Assembly: GCF_006540085.1 (NCBI RefSeq)
Contig: NZ_BJOG01000002.1
Coordinates: 299,324 to 363,323, forward strand
DNA length: 64,000 nt
Source of the DNA: Microbacterium oxydans
Lineage (GTDB): Bacteria; Actinomycetota; Actinomycetes; Actinomycetales; Microbacteriaceae
Direction of reading: 5' to 3'
Shown here: piece by piece, positions 8,490-16,844 of the stretch
How the letters are laid out: every line of letters begins with the position of its first letter
Position numbering within the stretch: position 1 is the stretch's first letter
The notes under the pieces: model-generated
The model's input: the letters and a program-made list of their open reading frames with translations, nothing else
Told to the model about the DNA's origin: nothing
Databases searched by the model: none
Program-made: the position numbers and the translations under genes

Positions 8490-9200
8490 ATGACCGCACC
8501 ACTGTCCGTCTCGCACCATCCGGGAGCGGGGCGTCCTGTCGTGTTCCTGCACGGCCTGGCCTCGAGGGGGCGTCTGGACTGGCCCGAAAGCGAGTGGGAC
8601 GCCGTTCTCGGCGATCGACCGCGTGTGGTGATCGACCTTCCGGCTCACGGCGACAGCATCGCGCTCGGGACCGCGACGACATCGGCCGTGACCGACGCCA
8701 TCGCCGCATCGATCCGTGCGGCCGTCGGTGAGCAGGAGGTCGACCTCGTCGGCTACTCGCTCGGGGCGCGGCTGTCATGGGACCTCGCGTCCCGTCACGA
8801 CATCGCCGTTCGGCGGCTCGTGCTCGGCGGGCTCAGCGCGGGGGAGCCCTTCTCCTTCGTCGACCTCCCGGCCGCGCGAGCCTCCCTCGCGGACGGCAGC
8901 GCGCCGAGGGATCCGCTCACGGGCATGATCCTCGGCATGGTGTCGATGCCGGGCAACCGTCCTGCCGACCTGCTCGATCTGATCGAGGGTCTGGCGGCGG
9001 AGCCCTTCGTCGCCGATCGCGGCGGGCCGAGTGTTCCGGTCCTCCTGATCGGTGGAGTCGACGACGGGATGGCGGCGGGGATCGACGACCTCGCGGCGCT
9101 GCTACCCGATGCGCGGACACGGCGCGTTCCCGGCGACCATCTCGCGGCCCTGCACGCACCGGGGTTCCGGACCGCGGTGCGGGAGTTCCTCGCGGATTGA
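8490..9200 (+). CDS. Alpha/beta hydrolase
   Basis: A 236-residue alpha/beta hydrolase fold. VVFLHGLASRG gives the oxyanion-hole HG, VDLVGYSLGARL the nucleophile elbow with Ser, GGVDDG the region of the acid, and PGDHLAALHAPGF the catalytic His. There is no signal peptide, so it acts in the cytoplasm. A GAGAGGAAGG ribosome site precedes the ATG. It lies 34 bases after the TetR gene, so they are probably cotranscribed. The substrate could be an ester or amide, or a molecule imported by the transporter; the sequence does not say. Confidence 0.85.
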   Translation: MTAPLSVSHHPGAGRPVVFLHGLASRGRLDWPESEWDAVLGDRPRVVIDLPAHGDSIALGTATTSAVTDAIAASIRAAVGEQEVDLVGYSLGARLSWDLASRHDIAVRRLVLGGLSAGEPFSFVDLPAARASLADGSAPRDPLTGMILGMVSMPGNRPADLLDLIEGLAAEPFVADRGGPSVPVLLIGGVDDGMAAGIDDLAALLPDARTRRVPGDHLAALHAPGFRTAVREFLAD

Positions 9201-9272
9201 AGCCCCCTCGACATCCGGCTTCAATCATGATCTTTATTTCCAACATTCGTAGATAATTCGAAAGGCTCGCTC

Positions 9273-10262
9273 ATGACCGAAACCCCCACCGCCGACGCGG
9301 CGCGGATCCTCGACATCGCCACCGGCTACATGGCCTCCAAGCAGCTCTTCCAGGCCAGCAGGATCGGCCTGTTCGCCGCGATCGCCGACGGGGCGGACAC
9401 GGCGGCCGCGATCGCCGAGCGGTGCGCGGTCAGCGAGCGCATCGCGACGCTGCTCGCCGATGCGATGACCGCCAAGGGCCTGCTCACCAGGACCGGCGGA
9501 CGCTACGCGCTCGCCGAGGATGCCGCCGCGTACCTGGTCGGCGACGAGGCGGCGATCGACCTCGCTCCCTTCCTCACGTTCCTCGACGAGATCAGCTACC
9601 CGCACTGGCTGCAGTTCGCGCATACGGTCGACACGACCGAGCCGGGCGACCTGCAGATGGACGACGCCCGCTGGGCGACCTTCATGGCCGGCGTCATGAC
9701 GTACAACCGTCTGCACGCGCAGGAGTTCGGCCGTCACGTCGACCTCGACGGTGCGACCAGGGTGCTCGACTTCGGCGGCCTGTCCGCCGAGTTCGCGCTG
9801 TCCGTCATGGCGGACAACCCCGAGCTGCACACCACGTTCCTCTACGCTCCCGGCTTCGAAGACGGCATCGCCGACGCGGTCGCAGCTGCGGGAGTGCAGG
9901 AGCGTGCCACGGTCGAGGTCGGCGACACGGCGACCACCGCTCCCGAGGGAGAGTACGACGCGGTCTTCGCGAACCACGTGATCCACCGCTTCTCCGCCGA
10001 GGAGAATGCGCAGATCTTCCGCAACCTGCGGGCGGCTGCCGTCGACGGCGCGACCCTGACCGTGCTCGACTTCTTCCTGGACGAGGATGTGGAGCAGCGC
10101 GGGCTCGACGCCCTGCACGCGGGCGAGTACCTCGTGATCGACGGCACCGTCGTCTATCCCGAGACCGAGGTGCGCGGATGGCTCGCCGACGCCGGCTGGT
10201 CGGTGCGCGACAAGGTCGCGCTGCCCGGCAGCCCGCGGGTGCTCGTGGCGACTGCGGTGTGA
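9273..10262 (+). CDS. Methyltransferase-fold protein with eroded SAM motifs
   Basis: A 329-residue protein built like the acetylserotonin/plant-type O-methyltransferases: an N-terminal dimerisation winged helix (about residues 10-90, LADAMTAKGLLTRTGGRYAL) and a C-terminal Rossmann-like half. Family members carry GGGxG in motif I and a D/E at the end of strand 2 (LFDLP). Here motif I reads VLDFGGLSAEFALSV and the strand-2 end reads FLYAPGFED, so both SAM-contacting features are altered. The later NHVIHRFSAEEN block matches the family's NVLHDW-like region. It may bind another cofactor or be non-catalytic. It is a single gene with an AT-rich upstream region and a strong terminator behind. Confidence 0.75.
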   Translation: MTETPTADAARILDIATGYMASKQLFQASRIGLFAAIADGADTAAAIAERCAVSERIATLLADAMTAKGLLTRTGGRYALAEDAAAYLVGDEAAIDLAPFLTFLDEISYPHWLQFAHTVDTTEPGDLQMDDARWATFMAGVMTYNRLHAQEFGRHVDLDGATRVLDFGGLSAEFALSVMADNPELHTTFLYAPGFEDGIADAVAAAGVQERATVEVGDTATTAPEGEYDAVFANHVIHRFSAEENAQIFRNLRAAAVDGATLTVLDFFLDEDVEQRGLDALHAGEYLVIDGTVVYPETEVRGWLADAGWSVRDKVALPGSPRVLVATAV

Positions 10263-10270
10263 GACTCGTC

Positions 10271-10294
10271 CCGGCGCCGGGTGACCGGCGCCGG
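10271..10294 (+). terminator. 10-bp hairpin after the methyltransferase-like gene
   Basis: CCGGCGCCGG occurs twice around GTGA; each arm is also self-complementary. It lies eight bases after the stop codon. No U-tract follows, and a second stronger hairpin lies 30 bases on. Confidence 0.6.
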
Positions 10295-10323
10295 GGCACA
10301 CGACTGGTCCGAGGGGGATCAGA

Positions 10324-10361
10324 GGCGGGCGGCATGCGTGAACATGCCGCCCGCCGTTTTC
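10324..10361 (+). terminator. Intrinsic-type terminator, 13-bp stem plus T run
   Basis: GGCGGGCGGCATG (10324-10336) pairs perfectly with CATGCCGCCCGCC (10343-10355) around a 6-base loop and is followed by GTTTT. It sits between converging genes and should stop the rightward transcript. The leftward amidohydrolase transcript would lack the T run. Confidence 0.85.
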
Positions 10362-10378
10362 GTGCATCGCTTTCGGGA

Positions 10379-11725
10379 TCAGCCGCGCGAGAAGACCGTG
10401 CGCCCGTCCACGATCGTGCGGGCGACGCCGATCGTCGCGAGGTCGCGGCCGGGCGTCAGGGGGTCCTCATCGAGGACGGTGACGTCGGCGACCATGCCGA
10501 TGGCCAGCGAGCCCTTCCATGTCGAGGCGCCATCCTGTCGAGCAGGGTCGACGGTGACGGAGCGCAGCAGCCGGTTCCTGGTGCCCGCGTCGTCCGTGGC
10601 GCCCGCGGCGGTGAGCAGCGCGAGGGACGCGTCGAGACCCAGCCGCCAGTCCGGGCTCGCGACGGGGGAGTCGCTCGTGATCGTGGTCAGCGCGTCCGAG
10701 GTCAGCATCTCGGCGAGCGGCCATGCGGAGGCGAGTCTGGCTTCTCCCAGTTGCATCGCCGCCCAGGAGTGCGTGTGCGCCGCGATCAGCGGCTGCACCG
10801 CGAACCCCGCGCCGATGCGCCCCATCCTGGCGATCTGCTCGGTCGTGGCGAGATCGCCGTGCACGACGTAGTGCGGACCCGACGGCGTGGGGTGCTGTGC
10901 GTGCAGGCCCTCCAGCACGGACAGGAACTCGGCGATCGAACGGTCTCCCGTCGCGTGCACCGCGATCTGCAGCCCGCGGGCAGAGGCCAGTTCGAGCATG
11001 CGTCGGAACGCGGTGCGGGCGTCGGGCTCGCCGCGGGTGAGCAGTCCGCCGGTGGTGCCGTCGGCGTACGGTTCATCGACCCAGGCGGTCGCCATCGGGG
11101 GGATGCCGTCGGCGAAGATCTTCACGCCGGGGATCGCGAGCCATCGAGGGTCGGAGGGCGGTGCGGGGATGCGCACCCCGCGCTCGAAGTCGTCGAGCGT
11201 GCTCTCGCCGTCGATCGTGCCGAACAGTCTCAGCAGGGTCACGCGGGAGGTCTGGGCGCGCTCGCGATGCAGCTCGAGGTAGGTGTCGAGCATGTCGGAG
11301 CCGAAGCATCCGGTCTCGCCGTCGTCTTCGCCGGGGCCGATCCCCGGCTCGGTGTAGCTCGTGATGCCGAGCTCGGCGAGCAGTGCCCATGCGCGTCGCA
11401 GCGCCGACCGGCGTTCCTCCGACGTCGACACGAGCCGTCCGGACGGCTGCTCCTCCGGCGGTGTGTCGGAGAAGAAGAGATGCGGCCACCGTGCCCCCAG
11501 CCATGCGGCGTGCAGGTGGGCGTCGTTGATGCCGGGGATCGCGGTGCGCCCGTCCAGCTCGATCACCGCGCGTGAATCCAGAGCCTCCGCCTCCGCACCC
11601 AGAGCGACGATCACCCCGTCGCGGACGGCGAGCGACTCCGTGATCGTGTCGGAAGGGTCGAGGGTGCGGATGCGGCCGCCGCGGATGATCAGGTCGGCAT
11701 CGTCGCCGTGGAGTGACTGTGTCAT
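10379..11725 (-). CDS. Amidohydrolase family 3 (YtcJ-like) metal hydrolase
   Basis: A 448-residue amidohydrolase, shorter than the 520-560 residues common in YtcJ-like proteins. It shows the N-terminal strand region (LIIRGGRIRTLD), the metal site INDAHLHAAW, GVKIFADG, HATGD, VVHGD and the late acidic site ITSDSPV, and ends with the small beta domain (GMVADVTVLDEDPLT). These are the TIM-barrel metal ligands of the superfamily. The substrate cannot be assigned from sequence. It is cytoplasmic. TACACT lies nine bases before the ATG as a possible -10. The SMR operon lies 58 bases upstream on the same strand. Confidence 0.85.
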   Translation of the reverse strand: MTQSLHGDDADLIIRGGRIRTLDPSDTITESLAVRDGVIVALGAEAEALDSRAVIELDGRTAIPGINDAHLHAAWLGARWPHLFFSDTPPEEQPSGRLVSTSEERRSALRRAWALLAELGITSYTEPGIGPGEDDGETGCFGSDMLDTYLELHRERAQTSRVTLLRLFGTIDGESTLDDFERGVRIPAPPSDPRWLAIPGVKIFADGIPPMATAWVDEPYADGTTGGLLTRGEPDARTAFRRMLELASARGLQIAVHATGDRSIAEFLSVLEGLHAQHPTPSGPHYVVHGDLATTEQIARMGRIGAGFAVQPLIAAHTHSWAAMQLGEARLASAWPLAEMLTSDALTTITSDSPVASPDWRLGLDASLALLTAAGATDDAGTRNRLLRSVTVDPARQDGASTWKGSLAIGMVADVTVLDEDPLTPGRDLATIGVARTIVDGRTVFSRG

Positions 11726-11783
11726 TATTCCACCAGTGTAGACGCAAAACTGCTGCCGAGGAGAAGCTCATGGCGCGTTGTCG

Positions 11784-12107
11784 TCAGTGGCCGCCGCCGA
11801 ACTCGATCATCGCGACTCCGACCGCGATCAGCGCGACGCCGATCGCCATCATGGCCGAGAAGTGATCCTTGAAGATCACCCGCCCGAGCACCGCGGTCAG
11901 CGCGACACCGGCGGCGGCCCAGATCCCGTAGGCGACGCCCACCGGCATCCCCATCGCGAGGATCGTGCCGAGCAGGGTGAAGGCGGCGAGATAGCCGACG
12001 ACGATCACGGGGATCCAGCGGCGACGGCGCAGGCCCTCGGATGCGCGCAGGCTCAGCGTCGCCGTGACCTCGCTCGCGATCGCGAGGGCGAGGAACACCC
12101 AGGTCAC
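11784..12107 (-). CDS. SMR-family transporter, second of a pair
   Basis: A 107-residue, four-helix small multidrug resistance protein. The GTG start is preceded by GGAGG and overlaps the previous stop (GTGA). Glu13 in LALAIASEVTATLSLR corresponds to the essential membrane Glu of EmrE. The GMPVGVAYGIWAAAGV segment is the conserved helix-3 region. SMR proteins swap protons for cationic drugs or, in the Gdx subgroup, guanidinium. As paired SMR genes often encode two topologically opposed halves of a heterodimer, this is likely one such subunit. Confidence 0.9.
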   Translation of the reverse strand: MTWVFLALAIASEVTATLSLRASEGLRRRRWIPVIVVGYLAAFTLLGTILAMGMPVGVAYGIWAAAGVALTAVLGRVIFKDHFSAMMAIGVALIAVGVAMIEFGGGH

Positions 12108-12472
12108 GACGTCGCCTCCGTCGTATCGCGCGTATGGGATCCGAGTTCGACGAGCAGCACGCCGACCACGATCACGCCGACGCCGACGATCTGCACCGGT
12201 CCCAGCAGCTCGCCGAACAGCACCGTGCCGAGCGCGGCGGTGAGCACGACGCCGATCGCCGACCAGATGCCGTATGCGACGCCGACGGCCATGCCGCGGT
12301 CGAGCACGACCGACAGCAGCCAGAGCGACCCCGTGTAGCCGAGCACCACGACGACGAGCCAGAACGGATGCGTGAACCCCTCGGCGGCGCGGAGGGAGAG
12401 GGTCGCACTCACCTCGAGGGCGATCGCGAGCAGCAGGGGCGGCCATGCCGAGCGGCGGGGGCTGGGGGTCAT
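12104..12472 (-). CDS. SMR-family transporter, first of a pair
   Basis: A 122-residue SMR protein with a short basic N-terminal extension (MTPSPRRSAW) and four hydrophobic helices. Glu20 in LLLAIALEVSATLSLR is the conserved proton/substrate-binding acid, and GMAVGVAYGIWSAIGV marks helix 3. GAAAGG is upstream of the ATG. It differs from its partner in terminal charge, which fits opposite membrane orientation in a heterodimer such as EbrAB or YkkCD. I looked for a guanidine riboswitch upstream and did not see one, so a drug-efflux role is slightly favoured, with low confidence. Confidence 0.9.
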   Translation of the reverse strand: MTPSPRRSAWPPLLLAIALEVSATLSLRAAEGFTHPFWLVVVVLGYTGSLWLLSVVLDRGMAVGVAYGIWSAIGVVLTAALGTVLFGELLGPVQIVGVGVIVVGVLLVELGSHTRDTTEATS

Positions 12473-12679
12473 CGCGAGCCTTTCGTGGAGCGTCCGAGGG
12501 GGAGAACGCGACGGGTGACCGGGGGATTCCCGCGAGAAGCCGGGCCTGCTCGACCCCGGTCCGCAGCCGTCGGATTCGGCACGTGTTCCTGCGACTTGTA
12601 CGCTGGATGCATCCCCCGATCCACCCGGCAACTCGCGCGCCGGCGACCTCGGCGCGCGCTCACACATGCAAGGACGCAG

Positions 12680-14122
12680 ATGAACGATTCCGCGGCACAC
12701 CGCGACGACTGGACAGAGAGCGAAGAGCTGGCGGAGCGGATGATCCCGCTCATCGGGGCGCTCCGACGGGAGCACGACGTCGTCACGTCGCTCCACGGGC
12801 ATCGTCTGCTCGGCCTGTCGGCGACGGGGCTGGTCGAGGTGCACGAGCGTGTCGCCCAGCTCGGTCACGAGCGTCTGCCGATCGAGGACAGCCTTGCGGT
12901 GCTGGAAGCGATCCATGCTCTCGCGCCCGGGGCATCCTCCCTCGACGTCGCCCGCCTGGTCGCCGGCCACGCGGAGAGCGGTCAGCCGTTGGAGGCCTAT
13001 CTCGCAGATGTGCTCGCTCCGGCCATGGGAGCTGTCGCCGCTGAGGCCACCGACGTCGTGCTCTACGGGTTCGGGCGGATCGGCCGCCTCCTCGCTCGTA
13101 TCCTCATCGCCCACACGGGAGGCGGGAGCGGGCTGCGTCTGCGTGCCATCGTCGTCCGCCGCGGTGCCGAGAACGATCTCGTCAAGCGCGCGTCACTGCT
13201 GCTGCGCGACTCCGTGCACGGCCGCTTCGCCGGTTCGGTCACGGTCGACGAAGATGCCGAGCAGATCATCGCGAACGGCACCCGCATCCAGGTGATCTAC
13301 TCCGACGACCCGGCGACCATCGACTACAACGCGCACGGCATCCACGACGCGATCGTCGTGGACAACACCGGACGCTGGCGCGACGAGGCGGGGCTCTCCC
13401 AGCACCTGCAGTCGAAGGGCGTCGCCCGCGTGCTGCTCACGGCCCCCGGCAAGAGCCCGCTCAAGAACATCGTCCACGGCATCAACGACGACACCATCGC
13501 CGACTCCGACCGCATCATCTCGGCCGCGTCCTGCACGACCAACGCCATCACTCCGGTGCTCGCGGCGATCGATGAGGCGTACGGCGTCGTCAAGGGGCAC
13601 GTGGAGACCGTGCACTCGTTCACGAACGATCAGAACCTGATCGACAACTTCCACAAGGGCGACCGACGCGGACGTTCGGCCGTGCTCAACATGGTCATCA
13701 CCGAGACGGGGGCGGCCAAGGCCGTGGCCAAGGCGCTCCCGCAGCTCGAGGGCAAGCTCACCGGCAGCTCGATCCGCGTCCCGACGCCCGACGTGTCGCT
13801 CGCGGTGCTGCACCTGACCATCGAGCGTCCCGCGACCAAGGACGAGGTCAACGACTACCTGCGCCGCGTCTCGCTGCACTCCAAGCTCCGTCAGCAGATC
13901 GACTACGTGGAGAGCCCCGACGTCGTCTCCACCGATTTCGTCGGCTCGCACCGTGCCGGCATCGTCGACGGCCTCGCCACCATCGCCGACGAGGACACCC
14001 TCATCCTGTACGTCTGGTACGACAACGAGTTCGGATACTCCTGCCAGGTCATCCGTGTGCTCGAGGTCATGGCGGGCTCGCACCCGATCGTGCTGCCGGA
14101 GCGCCGCGAGGTGACCCTGTAG
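12680..14122 (+). CDS. gapB: Long-type glyceraldehyde-3-phosphate dehydrogenase
   Basis: A 480-residue GAPDH, about 140 residues longer than the glycolytic type, with an N-terminal helical extension before the Rossmann fold (VLYGFGRIGRLLARIL at about residue 135). The active-site Cys is residue 285 in SAASCTTNAITPVL. The WYDNEFGYS motif near the end is standard. The length matches the GapB of Corynebacterium glutamicum, which works in the gluconeogenic direction with NADP; that assignment is by family. AAGGA precedes the ATG. Its placement 4 kb from pckG and a RamB-like regulator supports a gluconeogenic role. Reaction: glyceraldehyde-3-phosphate, phosphate and NAD(P)+ to 1,3-bisphosphoglycerate, reversible. 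Confidence 0.9.
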   Translation: MNDSAAHRDDWTESEELAERMIPLIGALRREHDVVTSLHGHRLLGLSATGLVEVHERVAQLGHERLPIEDSLAVLEAIHALAPGASSLDVARLVAGHAESGQPLEAYLADVLAPAMGAVAAEATDVVLYGFGRIGRLLARILIAHTGGGSGLRLRAIVVRRGAENDLVKRASLLLRDSVHGRFAGSVTVDEDAEQIIANGTRIQVIYSDDPATIDYNAHGIHDAIVVDNTGRWRDEAGLSQHLQSKGVARVLLTAPGKSPLKNIVHGINDDTIADSDRIISAASCTTNAITPVLAAIDEAYGVVKGHVETVHSFTNDQNLIDNFHKGDRRGRSAVLNMVITETGAAKAVAKALPQLEGKLTGSSIRVPTPDVSLAVLHLTIERPATKDEVNDYLRRVSLHSKLRQQIDYVESPDVVSTDFVGSHRAGIVDGLATIADEDTLILYVWYDNEFGYSCQVIRVLEVMAGSHPIVLPERREVTL

Positions 14123-14185
14123 GGCTGAGTCTCGCCGTTCGCCGGGTTTCGTCGTATCGTCCGGAGTACCCGGCATGATGAGGTC

Positions 14186-15247
14186 ATGAAGACCGCGGCT
14201 CAGCGCACCGACCGTCTCCGTTCACAACGCCTCCGTTCGCATCGCCTGACCGCTCCGGCGCGCACCGTGACGGCTGCGGCGCAGCACATGCTCGCCGTGC
14301 AGAGTCAGGACTTCACGGCCGGTCGGTGGGCGCTCGCCGTGCGTACCCGCGGTGAGCCGACACTGCGCGACGTCGACCGGGCCTTCGACCGGGGCGACAT
14401 CGTGCGCGCGTGGACGATGCGCGGCACCCTGCACACCGTCCCGGCGCGAGACCTCGGTTGGATGCTCCAGGTCACCGCCGGGCGGCAGCGGCAGCAGGCA
14501 GCCACCCGTCACCGTGACCTCGGCATCGACGACGACATGGTCGCCGCTGCCGTTCGCGCCCTGACACCGCGCCTGCGCGATGGCGGGTGCACGCGTGCGG
14601 AGGTGTTCGAGGTGCTGGAGGGGATCGGCATCGACCCCTCCGGTCAGCGCGGCATCCACCTGCTGTTCACCCTCACGATCGCCGGGCTGATCTGCCAGGG
14701 ACCGGTCGTGGCCCGCGCCGGTGTCGCCCGCGAACAGCGCTTCGTCTTCGTGGAGGAGCACATCCGCGAGCACGCAGCACCCGACGATCCGCTCGCCGAG
14801 CTGTTCGTCCGCTACGTCGACGGCCATGGTCCTGCCGGGGTCGCCGACTTCGCGTGGTGGTCGGGCCTCACTCTGGGTCAGTCGCGTGAGGCGGCAGAGT
14901 GGGCGGCCTCCAGCGTCGAAGAGGTCGACGAAGGGCTCTTCGTCGCGTGCCGGCCTCCGCATCGGGCGAGCGGCGCCGCGTCGGTCCATGCTCTCGGCGC
15001 GTTCGACGAGTACTACATCTCCTACGCCGATCGCACGGCCGTATGCGACCCGGCGTATCTGGCGGCGATCGGGCCGGGGAAGAACGGCATGGTGCGTCCG
15101 ACGATCGTCGAACAGGGCCGCGTCATCGGCTCCTGGTCGCATGCGAGCGCGACCAGGAGTGCACCGCCGGAGCTCTTCGAGGCGCCAGAGGATCCCGAGG
15201 TCGTGGCCGCAGCCCTCGCGCGGTTCGCCCGCTTCGCCGACGACTGA
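14186..15247 (+). CDS. Winged-helix DNA-binding protein (AlkX/YcaQ-related)
   Basis: A 353-residue protein of the HTH_42 (winged helix, former DUF1006) family. The opening RLRSQRLRSHRL and VQSQDFTAGRWALAVRTR, the RAWTMRGTLHTVPARDLGWM block in the first third, and the late DEYYISYADR region are typical. In this family QxQ- and RGT-type motifs are linked to DNA glycosylase activity (AlkZ, YcaQ). The MLAVQSQD stretch here keeps Q-x-Q. A role in repair is therefore possible but unproven for this branch. CATGAT sits six bases before the ATG. No signal peptide. Confidence 0.82.
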   Translation: MKTAAQRTDRLRSQRLRSHRLTAPARTVTAAAQHMLAVQSQDFTAGRWALAVRTRGEPTLRDVDRAFDRGDIVRAWTMRGTLHTVPARDLGWMLQVTAGRQRQQAATRHRDLGIDDDMVAAAVRALTPRLRDGGCTRAEVFEVLEGIGIDPSGQRGIHLLFTLTIAGLICQGPVVARAGVAREQRFVFVEEHIREHAAPDDPLAELFVRYVDGHGPAGVADFAWWSGLTLGQSREAAEWAASSVEEVDEGLFVACRPPHRASGAASVHALGAFDEYYISYADRTAVCDPAYLAAIGPGKNGMVRPTIVEQGRVIGSWSHASATRSAPPELFEAPEDPEVVAAALARFARFADD

Positions 15248-15292
15248 GACGCCCGCCCGAGCCCGACCCGCCCCTACTCGCTGGCGTGGCGC

Positions 15293-16735
15293 CTACTCGC
15301 TGGCGTGGCGGGCGAGGAAGCTGTAGACCTCGTTGTCGTCGACGCCCGGGAACGCGCCGCGGGGGAGAGGGGAGAACATGTGCGTGTGCACGCGCGCGCT
15401 CGGCCAGGCCCGTCCGCTCCACCGATCGCTCAGCTCGGCCGAGGGGCGACGGCAGCACGACTCGTCGGGGCACGTCGATACCGCGCGGTCGTTCGTCTCG
15501 CGTCCACGCCACCACCGTGCGTCGTCGAAGGGCACCCCGACCGTCACCGAGAACTCGCCGTCGGTCGACGACCCGGTCTGCGTCGAGCACCAGAAGGTGC
15601 CGGACGGGGTGTCGGTGTACTGGTGGTGCTCCACCGTGCGGTTCTGCTGCGTGAACGCGGCGCGGGCCTGGAACTTGCGACACACCCGCTGTCCCTCCAC
15701 GGCACCGGTCACATCCATCGGCAGCGGCAGGTCGTCGTTCTCGTACACACGGGTGATCGCCCCGGTGGAGTCGACGCGCAGGAAGTGCAGCGCCATGCCG
15801 AGGTGCTGTGTCAACAGGTTCGTCATGCGCATGCCCGCCGCCTCGTGCGTGACGCCGAAGCCGTCGCGGAAGTCCTCGACGGCGAGGTTGCGGTCCTTCT
15901 TCGCCTGTTGCAGGAACGCGACGGAAGCCGTCTCCGGCATCAGGCAGCATGCGGCGAAGTAGTTGATCTCCAGGCGCTGCTGCAGGAAGTCGGCGTAGTC
16001 GGTCGGCGGGGTGTGTCCGAGAAGTCGGTGCGCCATCGCCTGCAACGCCATCGAGCGCAGGCCGTGACCGCCGGGGATCGAGGCCGGCGGCAGGTAGATC
16101 CGCCCGTTCTCGAGGTCGGTGACCGACCGTGTCGAGTGCGGGAGGTCGTTGACATAGATCAGTTCGAACCCGAGCTTCTCGGCCATGATGCTCACGGTGC
16201 GGTGGGTGAGTGCACCCTGCACGTGTCCCGCAGCCTTGAGGTGCTTCTCGGCGAGCTTCTCGATCTCGGGGAGGTAGTTGTTCTGGGCGCGCATCCGCAG
16301 CCGCAGCTCGGTGTTGGCGCGGCGTGCTTCCTCCGGGGTCGCGATCGCCTCGCGCTCCCGCCTCTCCAACTCCCGGTGCAGGCCGAGAACGGATTCGATC
16401 GTCTCGTCGCTCATCCCCTTGGTGACGCGCACGGGGGCGACGCCGAGCTGCCGGAACACCGGGCTCTCCTGCGCGCGCTCCAGGGCGATCTCGAGCGCGG
16501 CACGCCGGTTCGGCGGCTCACCGGAGATGAGATCGGTCACCTCGGTCTTGGTCGCGTGCGCGATCGCCTGAAGGAGGGAGAGCTTGGGCTCGCGCTTGCC
16601 GTTCTCGATCAGGCTCAGCTGCGAGCCGGCGACGCCGACCAGCGCGCCGAGCTCATCGAGCGTGTAACCGTTCTCCAGTCGGTGGTGACGGATGCGGTGG
16701 CCGAGGGTCGTGAGGTGGATGCCGGAGGACGCCAT
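15293..16735 (-). CDS. RamB/PrpR-like short-chain-acyl-responsive regulator
   Basis: A 480-residue regulator. Residues about 8-65 are an XRE helix-turn-helix (LDELGALVGVAGSQLSLIEN). The middle (about 180-330) is an ImmA/IrrE-like segment in which the metal motif reads MAHRLLGH, lacking the Glu of HExxH. The C-terminal domain is the DUF2083/ICL type with cysteines in STCPDESCC, the kind of cluster linked to Fe-S binding in mycobacterial PrpR. RamB and PrpR control acetate, propionate and PEP-carboxykinase-type genes and sense short-chain acyl-CoA; this is family knowledge. The divergent pckG gene and an inverted repeat in the shared intergenic region suggest direct control of pckG and itself. 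TAGACT stands six bases before the ATG. Confidence 0.85.
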   Translation of the reverse strand: MASSGIHLTTLGHRIRHHRLENGYTLDELGALVGVAGSQLSLIENGKREPKLSLLQAIAHATKTEVTDLISGEPPNRRAALEIALERAQESPVFRQLGVAPVRVTKGMSDETIESVLGLHRELERREREAIATPEEARRANTELRLRMRAQNNYLPEIEKLAEKHLKAAGHVQGALTHRTVSIMAEKLGFELIYVNDLPHSTRSVTDLENGRIYLPPASIPGGHGLRSMALQAMAHRLLGHTPPTDYADFLQQRLEINYFAACCLMPETASVAFLQQAKKDRNLAVEDFRDGFGVTHEAAGMRMTNLLTQHLGMALHFLRVDSTGAITRVYENDDLPLPMDVTGAVEGQRVCRKFQARAAFTQQNRTVEHHQYTDTPSGTFWCSTQTGSSTDGEFSVTVGVPFDDARWWRGRETNDRAVSTCPDESCCRRPSAELSDRWSGRAWPSARVHTHMFSPLPRGAFPGVDDNEVYSFLARHASE

Positions 16736-16741
16736 TCCTTG

Positions 16742-16747
16742 AGTCTA
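16742..16747 (-). promoter_or_regulatory. -10-like TAGACT six bases before the RamB-like start
   Basis: Read on the minus strand, TAGACT is followed by CAAGGA and the ATG at 16735. This fits either a leaderless start or an AAGGA ribosome site in a very short leader. It abuts the inverted repeat at 16747-16773, so a bound regulator would block it. Confidence 0.5.
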
Positions 16748-16773
16748 GCGAAAGAATTCCAGTTCTTATCGCT
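16747..16773. promoter_or_regulatory. Candidate operator (inverted repeat) between ramB-like gene and pckG
   Basis: AGCGA-AAGAA at 16747-16756 is mirrored by TTCTT-A-TCGCT at 16763-16773. The arms of 5+5 bases match perfectly apart from one extra base, around a 6-base centre TTCCAG. It lies between two divergent genes in an otherwise G/C-rich region, where a dimeric XRE regulator would be expected to bind. Binding is inferred. Confidence 0.55.
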
Positions 16774-16844
16774 TGAAATGGCCGAAAGTCGCGTTCGAAC
16801 CGGAAGAAGATAGGTGCAACGCCCCACACTTCTAAGGAGCAGTC

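Noticed and set aside
12473..12679. Guanidine riboswitch upstream of the SMR pair
   Set aside because: I could not find the conserved blocks of guanidine-I, -II or -III aptamers on the minus strand; only GC-rich inverted stretches are visible.
15305..16813. A 502-codon plus-strand frame over the RamB-like gene
   Set aside because: Motif-free and antisense to a recognisable three-domain regulator.
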